Below are positions 57,159 through 64,000 of a stretch of DNA of 64,000 bases, one piece after another. Within the stretch, counting starts at the first letter, position 1. Every line of letters starts with the position of its first letter. The stretch spans positions 22,134,001 through 22,198,000 of the forward strand of contig JAUJPP010000012.1 in assembly GCA_030562195.1 (NCBI GenBank). The letters run 5' to 3'. The notes beneath the pieces are model-generated. The model saw nothing but the letters and a program-made list of their open reading frames with translations, was not told the DNA's origin and searched no databases. The DNA is from Nipponacmea schrenckii (lineage: Eukaryota; Mollusca; Gastropoda; Lottiidae). The position numbers were made by a program, and so were the translations under genes.

Positions 57159-57275
57159 AATTAAACGTTGGTCTTATTAGCATTATTGGTGTATAACTGA
57201 ACCGATGATTCTTCATTTGTGGCGTAATCTATTGCGTTTACACACCAATTATGTTAATGAGACCAACGTTTAATT
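57159..57275. repeat. 117-bp hairpin with ~37-bp arms (short inverted-repeat element)
   Basis: Left arm AATTAAACGTTGGTCTTATT then AGCATTATTGGTGT; right arm ACACCAATTATGTTAATGAG then ACCAACGTTTAATT. The loop is about 45 bases. It could be a MITE or the source of a hairpin RNA. Confidence 0.8.
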
Positions 57276-57596
57276 ATTTTTAATGATACTCTAGTTAATG
57301 CAAATCACCGATATACACGATCGGTAAATTGAATTGGCTATAAATCGTAGATTGCGCCATTGCTTTGCATTGGCTACATCACGTCACTGGATAAACTAGA
57401 AAGTAATAGAGAAATGAACACCAGTTCGCTTGACTGATTTTATGAAGGGGGTGATAGTAGAAATATAAATATCTGCTTCGAGCCATTCTTACATAGAAAT
57501 AACTGATTCTATTAGGCTAACTAGATCATGCGCCGAAATTCGTTTGTTGCTCTTGACTACAAACCTCTGCGAATTAGGCCTATTAAAATACATTAA

Positions 57597-57915
57597 TTGA
57601 ATGGAATTTTACGACATACTTTTCAGCACATTCGGGGCTAACGAAGACGGGCAACGCAATAAGAGAAATCTTGCATCGGGATAGCCTTCTCTTTTTCGAA
57701 TTCCAACTATTGCTTGATCTCTCACATGCACCACCTGAAACGCACGGGACCTAGGTTTATTATTGACTAGCCGCCATTGTCATGCCAACCTCTCCGCTAC
57801 ATCATTAACAAGGGGCACCTGGGCTTTAAATCATCTCGACTTTTGCCTGGAAGGAACTCTGTACCGTTATGTTACCAAGCAGGCATCTAATTTACTGAAC
57901 CACTGCGGCTCCCAT
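57597..57915 (-). mobile_element. SINE-2, nearly full-length copy
   Basis: On the - strand: head GGGAGCCGCAGTGGTTCAGT, TTAGATGCCTGCTTGGTAAC, CAGAGTTCCTTCCAGGC (B-box region decayed), TGATGTAGCGGAGAGGTTGG, core, and tail TAAAATTCCATTCAATTAAT. About 320 bp. Confidence 0.88.
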
Positions 57916-59444
57916 GAATATCTAAAGTAAACAGTATGTAGCTGCATGTGAGGGCCTCGACGAGACGTTTTATCTTGTCAGTCCCTTTAACTTGCATCGC
58001 TGAAGAAGAGCAGGGGAGGTAATCACCATCCAGGTTTTCCATCAAAATGAAACCAAACTTTCTTTGCCAGTTATTCCGGTTTATGCGACCATGGGCGTCA
58101 GTTTGTTGATTGAGTTTATGGATAAATCCCTGTTAAGGGTCGATTTTGTTTTTAAAATTAATGAAGTTTCAAATAATTGAATTTATTTACACCATTAAAC
58201 ATTAAACTTAAATATAATGATAATATATCACAATTAACTTGAGCAAAATGACGAACAAATTGAGCTTTGAATAGCTCCAGGAAACGGAAATGCAAAATCT
58301 ACAAAAACGAACTAGCACAACGATTGTTTTCTCCCGAACGACAAGAGTTCTCGCGAACGATACGCAATACTTCTGTATCCATATTTGAACATTATAACAC
58401 AATAATAGGCTCTACGCATGCCTGCGCATTATTCTAAGGAGGCACTCGATTACAGAGTTTTTCATGTTCTAACGTTGGAAGGCTCCGAACTAACCAATCG
58501 AACGCAACCTCATTTGCACCAGATTTTGGGTAAGTTGTCCCCCTCTCAATAAATATCACAGATAATGCAAATACAAGGCGTTTTTTTCTATATTTTTGTC
58601 ATTCAAACAACCATTCTCGTTAATATTACATGTTCTCTCATACCACAGTACAATACAAGTTTATCTTTTGTCGGAAATTGTTGCTTGTGTAAAGTATTGG
58701 ATCAATCAACCAATTCTGCCAGTATAACAAAAAACACAAGGTTATATACAAGAATATAATATTTCTTGTTATATTACCCTCTACGTATAAATTTCGTTAA
58801 AATCCATTCCTGTCAATATACAACCTTCACGTTGAACACCTTCTTAAACATTTTATATTTATATGTGCGAGTTGTTGATTATGGGAAGCATCGGATAACT
58901 CATCAAATCCTGCCAATATACAACTTACTTGTAGAACACTTATAACGACATGTGTGATTATTGTCGGGAATTGTTTTTTGTGTATCGAGTGTGATAAAGC
59001 ACTTATTTGTCGTAAATTGGTGCTAATGGTGACACTTCATTCAACAAATATATCATTTTCTCGTACAACACATCACAACACAAGTGCAGTCATTTTATTC
59101 AGTCAGTACATATGTACATTTGGTCAGAATTCGAGGTTTTTAGAAACGGTCTCGAATCGGACTTATACCTATATATCCCATTTGGCAAAACCGGTTTGAT
59201 TTAATAACGTCTTATGTCTTTGTGTCCAACTCAGTCTGTTTTTTTACACCGAGGTGATTCGAAACTTCATACACCATTATGTATAACCGGTTTAAATGTG
59301 GTTTCCGAATCCAATTCTTTTTCTTTCTTGTGATGTGAAGCTTCGGGTTTGTAAATACTATTCATTAAGGCCGGTTTAAATGTTTTGTCTATAGCAGAAA
59401 GGCCAGTGTAGATGCTGTACCTGAAACGAAAATATATAAGAATT

Positions 59445-59515
59445 GAAATATATGGAGTTTTACGTCCTACTCTTCTGTACCTTATGGGCTAATGAAGACG
59501 GTATAAGCATTGAAA
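59445..59515 (-). mobile_element. SINE-2 tail fragment
   Basis: TATGGAGTTTTACGTCCTAC, TCTTCTGTACCTTATGGGCT and AATGAAGACGG. Only the tail unit is present, the same piece that makes the 51-bp array. Confidence 0.82.
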
Positions 59516-59954
59516 AGAGTCCTATGTCCGAATATGGTAAACAGTCGTTGGAGCTGTTGAGAGATTGACCCAAAAGTCATCCGTTATACTCCGTTTAAAA
59601 AAACTGTTTCCTGCGTGTCATAATATTTATTAAACAAACCGTATTTTGAAGTGTTCTTGATAGGTCGGTTTGAATATCATACATAATTATTCATTTCCCC
59701 AGTTCTTAATACGTAATACACTTGCTATACTTGAATCACGGTAGAAACGTGTCTTAGTTTCGGACGTTTTGATGTACCTCAACATGGTATGTTTCGATAG
59801 ATAGAGGTCGGACAAAAACGATTACATGAAAAAACAAAAACAAATGTAGTCTGAATTTTCTTCAATTCTGAATTATGTCCCTTTGTACACCACTGTAGAA
59901 ACTACTTAATTTTAAATAACCAGACACAAATTTTATGGTATGCTACTCTTTAGT

Positions 59955-60341
59955 TTTAGTGTTATGAGAAAATATGATACAAAAAGGTTAACACCATCAT
60001 AAAACACGAGATTTTAACTCATTCTTCACGTTAATATACTAACATACTTAGTGTTAACACCAAATGAACCGCGTTAAAAAAATAGCAAATAAGATTAATT
60101 AAAGTTTTAATATACTTTATCACATCATTAAAAACATTTTAGAAACTTGTGTAAAGTCTTTAACATAAAAACGATCGGTTCTGTGAGATATTTAACACCC
60201 AAGAAATCATACTGATAATAGGCTTGTGTTACAAATTCAGTGTTAATATTTAACTACCCTGATAGTGTCCTAGATCTGTACTAACACCACCGTAAACAAT
60301 AACAGGGAACACTAACACGAGATTTGACCTCACCCACTGTA
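59955..60341. mobile_element. Diverged, longer relative of the MITE-like element at 56391
   Basis: The right end GAACACTAACACGAGATTTG then ACCTCACCCACTGTA matches that element's terminus. Internally ACTCATTCTTCACGTTAATA matches GCTCATTCTTCATGTTAATA at 56463. The left end is decayed. Confidence 0.65.
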
Positions 60342-60800
60342 CATTGTTGAAACGTTGTGTGTAATAAAACTAGGAGTAGTATACTATATTAACTGGTGAT
60401 GACAATGTAGATTGTTGAAACGTTGTGTGTAATAAAACTAAGGAGTAGTATACTATATAAACTGATGATGACAATGTAAATTGTTGAAACGTTGTGTGTC
60501 ATAAAACCTAGGAGTAGTATACTATATTAACTGATGATGACAATGTAAACTGTTGAAACGTTGTGTGTAATAAAACTAAGGAGTAGTATACTATATTAAC
60601 TGATGATGACAATGTAAACTGTTGAAACGTTGTGTGTCATAAAACCTAGGAGTAGTATACTATATTAACTGATGATGACAATGTAAATTGTTGAAACGTT
60701 GTGTGTAATAAAACTAAGGAGTAGTATACTATATAAACCAATGATGACAATGTAAATTGTTGAAACGTTGTGTGTAATAAAACTAAGAAGTACTGTATAC
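60340..60800 (+). repeat. 69-bp tandem array, 7 copies
   Basis: GTTGAAACGTTGTGTG starts near 60345, 60414, 60483, 60552, 60621, 60690 and 60759, exactly 69 apart. Shared parts are AGGAGTAGTATACTATAT and TGATGATGACAATGTAAA. It abuts the right end of the preceding MITE-like element. Confidence 0.95.
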
Positions 60801-61104
60801 CATAAAATTGTAGTCTGTGACTTAATGAGATCTAAGGATTGATAACTATTTGATAGAAAACAAAGTTTAATCCGAAAGGGATTATGAGTTGAAGGATGGT
60901 ACTAATAGTATTTAACCCCGTAACACTAATAGATTGTCCATGTAATTCCCACTAATTCCGTGCCTACAAGAAGTCTACAAGAAGTCATTTACATTTATCA
61001 TCCTTAACAACTAAAAAGCCGTTAAAGCAGAAATACTGTCTCATGAGAAAGTAAAAGTACTTTTACAACAGAAAACAATAAGGGATTACAAATAAAATCT
61101 TTTG

Positions 61105-61140
61105 CTCCTTTCTACCAGCTAGACCTTGGCCAATCCATTT
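61105..61140 (-). mobile_element. Small SINE-1 fragment
   Basis: TCCTTTCTACCAGCTAGACC and TTGGCCAATCC match the conserved SINE-1 core only. Confidence 0.6.
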
Positions 61141-61224
61141 GACAATAGTCTCTTCTAGTTCATTAGAGGTCTTAAAATAGCTGACTATCTTACACAATCA
61201 CATGAGATTGGAACGTGTCTAATT

Positions 61225-61370
61225 CATTCAGATGGGACGATGGGCCGAGGACCTATTTTCTACAGGTTGTGCATCTTCAAGACCTTCGACAGTTAGAAAT
61301 CAGAAAAAAAGACTAGACTAATGCCACTGGCCTTGCAAAATTCCTTCATATGAATAGTAGGACTCCAATC
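61225..61370 (+). mobile_element. SINE-2 fragment in the opposite orientation to most copies
   Basis: GATGGGACGATGGGCCGAGG, ACAGGTTGTGCATCTTCAAG, CGACAGTTAGAAATCAGAA, TGCCACTGGCCTTGCAAAAT and GAATAGTAGGACTCCAATCA follow SINE-2 from core to tail on +. Confidence 0.75.
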
Positions 61371-61639
61371 ACTTACACACTCACAGTAAAAGTTAGTTCT
61401 CTCAAGACAAAGAATTCCAGGAAGGCAACTTAAGAGATCCACCCCGAGACTATGCCAAGATAATGGGTGGATTTAATAATGAGCTATTCAGTATATGACC
61501 CTTCAGTTCCTTAGTCCTATGTCCATCGTTAACCCAAGATCTCAAGAAGATGGGGGCTATCAACTATTTGACAGGTCAAGATAAAACAATATGAGGCAGA
61601 AAAACCTGCCATGAAAATGATGTGAGAAACCGAATGTAA

Positions 61640-62690
61640 AATACATGCTTAGACTAGTGAAACCGAAAGTAAAACCTATGTTATGAGCACAAGACTAAAA
61701 TTTTAAATAAAACCGGAACTAAAAGCATGCCGAGATTATGGAAAACTGGAAGTAAAAAGCATGCTGATTTGGGGAAACCGAAAATAAAACCTATGCTACG
61801 AAACAATGAACAAGAGGTTAGATGACTGTGGATGTAAAACGCCAGGTAAAACCAAAAGTAAAATGATTATTGATTAGATGAAGCCATATGCTATAAGACA
61901 ATGATAAGAGATTACATTAAAACGGAAGTAAAACACATGCTAAAAGTAGGTTAAATTTATAGTAAAACGCATGCTAAGGGTGGGTACAACCTGACGTTTA
62001 ACGCATGCTAATACTAGGTGAAACCGAAAGTAAAACCTATTGTACGAGACAATGATAAGAGATTACATTACAACGGAAGTAAAACACATGCTCTAAGTAA
62101 AACCTATGCTATGAGACAATTAATAAGGGGTAATAGGAAACCGAAAGTTTAACGCATACTAATACTAGGTTAAATCTATAATAAAACGCATGCTAAGGGT
62201 GGGTACAACCTGAAGTTAAGCGGATGCTAATACTAGGTGAAACCGAAAGTAAAACCTATGAAACGAGACAATGGATATGGGGTAATAGGAAACCACAAGT
62301 AACGCATGCTAATACTAGGTGAAACCGAAAGTTTAACGCATGCTAATGCTAGGTGATACCGAAAGTTTAACGCATGCTAGTGCTAGGTAAAACCGAAAGT
62401 AAAACCTAAACCTATGGTACGAGACATTGAATACGGGGTAATATGAAACCAGGCTAGTGCTAGGTAAAACCGAAAGTAAAACCTAAACCTATGCTACGAG
62501 ACAATGAATACGAAGTAATAGGAAACCAAAAGTTAAACGCATGCTAGTGCTGGGTAAAACCGAAAGTAAAACCTAAACCTATGCTACGAGACACTGAATA
62601 AGGTGTAACAGGAAACGGAAAGTTTAACGCATGCCAATGCTAGGTGAAACCGAAAGTAAAACCTATGATACGAAGCAATGAGTTAGTATA
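61640..62690. repeat. Composite tandem array directly downstream of the class A receptor
   Basis: GAAACCGAAAGTAAAACCTA, TGCTACGAGACAATGAATA, GGGGTAATAGGAAACC and AACGCATGCTAATACTAGG recur in varying order; larger units are about 77-90 bp at 62404-62571. GCATGC palindromes are frequent. It ends 15-20 bases before the receptor stop codon, so it would form the receptor's 3' UTR. Confidence 0.85.
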
Positions 62691-62706
62691 ATAAGGCTCT
62701 TACATG

Positions 62707-63834
62707 CTACGACACAGGATTTACTACGGCTATTCGTTTATCACACAGCTCGTCTATCGACTGTAGACATATTGTCTCCGTCTCTTTATCATAAGTACTT
62801 TCTGGAGGAAAGAGACTACCATACCTGGGATGTTCGGGACTAGTTTTAGACTTGTAGAAACAACACAACTTCGATTTGCAGAAAATATGTCGAAAGATAT
62901 CTCGAAATGTTTTTCCAAAGGCGACATAAATGATGCAGTTGGTTGAAAAGTTACTGTAATAAATCAATTCAAAAATCCTTTGCAATTTTAACTCTTCCAT
63001 CGGATTGATGTTTTCGTTTAAAAACTGTAAGATCAAAAGTCGTAGTCGGATCGCATGACTTGGCGTATGAAAAAATATAAACACAGTCGATACGGCGAAT
63101 AACATTTTTGTGATCCGACCATGTGGTGATTTGCTTAGAAAACGTCTACGTCCATGTCGTCCTAAACGTCGAAGCCGTTCTTGACGTTTGTAAGCTTCGT
63201 ACACACTGCACAAAATGGCGATCATTAAGACAACGATTAACACCGATGGCAAGACGAGGGTTAATATTGTATCGGCGTATGTTAACCCCTGGTTAATGTC
63301 TGTGTATTTTTCTATAGATGAGCAACTTCCTTCCGTACCGTTTCCGCTAATTATTCCAGTTGTCCATAAGGGGAAATGATACACAAAAATGGAAACAGTT
63401 ACCAAAACTAGGATAACATATTTGGCCTTTTCCGCTGAACATAACTGCGACACACGAGCTGGATGTGAAATTCGAATATAATTTTCTAAGGTAATTAAAA
63501 CCACAATCCACACAGATAAAAATCCACAGATATACGTCACGAAGATTATAATCTGGCAGAAACCATGGAGATGGAACACTGGCATGTCCACACGAGCAAG
63601 CCACACCAAGAACAAACTAAGCAAAAATAGGGTATCCGATACACACTTGGTCGCAAGGTATATACAACACGATTTGTCCCGCAACGTCCGTCCTAGGAAT
63701 GTAAGGATCGCCAGAATATTGCCGGTCGATCCCAAAACGCAGATGACCGGAATCAGATATTTCTGAACGGAACGTATCGAAAGGTACACGATATCTGTAT
63801 GCAATTGTTGGTGGAGCGACGTCTGATTTTGCAT
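62707..63834 (-). CDS. Class A (rhodopsin-family) peptide-type GPCR, single exon, 375 aa
   Basis: ATG at 63834 has A at -3 (AAAGATG). Seven hydrophobic segments are present: TM1 with GSTGN (Asn39), TM2 with LATKCVSD (Asp67), Cys93 before TM3 pairing with Cys171 in the second outer loop, TM5 around LTLVLPSVLIVVLM, TM6 FAVSTVFIFFHTPSHA, TM7 ending STNCIIYVAFGKTFRD. The DRY motif is replaced by E117-N118-Y119 and NPxxY by NCIIY. The third inner loop is very basic, and the tail has KSKLCCFYKS, a possible palmitoylation site. N-glycosylation sequons are at Asn3 and Asn165. The length is normal for a complete receptor and the gene lacks introns. The ligand is unknown; the layout resembles invertebrate neuropeptide receptors. 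It would act at the plasma membrane through G proteins. Confidence 0.92.
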   Translation of the reverse strand: MQNQTSLHQQLHTDIVYLSIRSVQKYLIPVICVLGSTGNILAILTFLGRTLRDKSCCIYLATKCVSDTLFLLSLFLVWLARVDMPVFHLHGFCQIIIFVTYICGFLSVWIVVLITLENYIRISHPARVSQLCSAEKAKYVILVLVTVSIFVYHFPLWTTGIISGNGTEGSCSSIEKYTDINQGLTYADTILTLVLPSVLIVVLMIAILCSVYEAYKRQERLRRLGRHGRRRFLSKSPHGRITKMLFAVSTVFIFFHTPSHAIRLRLLILQFLNENINPMEELKLQRIFELIYYSNFSTNCIIYVAFGKTFRDIFRHIFCKSKLCCFYKSKTSPEHPRYGSLFPPESTYDKETETICLQSIDELCDKRIAVVNPVS

Positions 63835-64000
63835 CTTTCTAACGTTTGCGTTGATGGTCGCAAACCTTTAGGTCGCACACCCTGATTACACAAAAACGCC
63901 TTATCCACTAATCAAACACAATTTATGAGACATGCTGTAATATCGATTCACTGGCAAATCACACTCGTTAAATCTATTTTCCAACGACATGAAAATTTGC

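Larger units (their letters stand above)
56894..62706. other. Intergenic region between the chitin-binding gene and the class A receptor
   Basis: No exon recognised. Repeats in it are listed separately. 58560-59200 shows faint ~300-bp internal repetition (CCTGCCAATATACAACTT against CCTGTCAATATACAACCTT). 58000-58550 and 59520-59950 show nothing recognisable. Confidence 0.55.

Noticed and set aside
1..64000. Reverse transcriptase, transposase, integrase or viral genes
   Set aside because: None recognised in any frame; all mobile elements seen are non-autonomous.

Overview
The window is AT-rich, intron-rich, repeat-laden animal DNA. The two receptor genes, the small six-cysteine secreted peptide gene and several tRNA-derived short interspersed elements (SINEs) fit a lophotrochozoan, most likely a mollusc (gastropod). 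That placement is inference; no ribosomal or mitochondrial marker is present. Nothing prokaryotic or viral was recognised.

Three genes are supported. (1) On the + strand, ten exons between 5616 and 31970 encode the C-terminal 383 residues of a class B (secretin-family) GPCR. They run from the second half of the hormone-binding HRM domain through all seven membrane segments to the stop codon. Every junction has AG/GT borders and the phases agree. The family look is calcitonin/DH31/PDF-receptor-like. The exons for the signal peptide and first half of HRM were not found in 1-5615. (2) On the + strand at 55625 a small secreted peptide carries one chitin-binding type 2 (peritrophin-A/CBM14-like) six-cysteine domain. 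A short last exon probably lies at 56281. (3) On the - strand at 63834-62707 a single-exon class A GPCR of 375 residues has Glu-Asn-Tyr where DRY is usual and Asn-Cys-Ile-Ile-Tyr where NPxxY is usual. A possible signal-peptide exon (48875-48911) and a possible last exon (52048-52171) hint at one more small secreted product in between.

Most of the rest is repeats. Two tRNA-derived SINE families recur many times, SINE-1 and SINE-2 (names used only here). At three places a piece of one of them has been amplified in tandem: the SINE-1 head (28 bp x 9 at 1-252, with inverted units at 463-571), the SINE-1 middle (53 bp x about 6 at 54110-54430), and the SINE-2 tail (51 bp x about 21 at 50284-51345). 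A 25-bp satellite fills 18182-20408 (about 89 units), stays in register throughout, and is capped by about 217 bp of the same unit inverted, making a large foldback. A related 25-bp array sits at 38580-38810. Other arrays have units of 36, 60-62, 69, 72, 74, 148, 153 and 165 bp, and one 448-bp segment is duplicated. A terminal-inverted-repeat element (MITE-like) lies in the presumed 3' UTR of the chitin-binding gene, with a relative at about 59955-60341.

Layout: 1-5615 upstream or intron DNA with SINE-1 and arrays; 5616-31970 class B receptor; 31971 to about 48870 intergenic repeats; 48875-52218 candidate small secreted gene with two long arrays in it; 55622 to about 56890 chitin-binding peptide; 56391-62700 repeats; 62707-63834 class A receptor. 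The two receptors would act at the cell surface in peptide or hormone signalling. Nothing in the sequence ties the three genes into one pathway.
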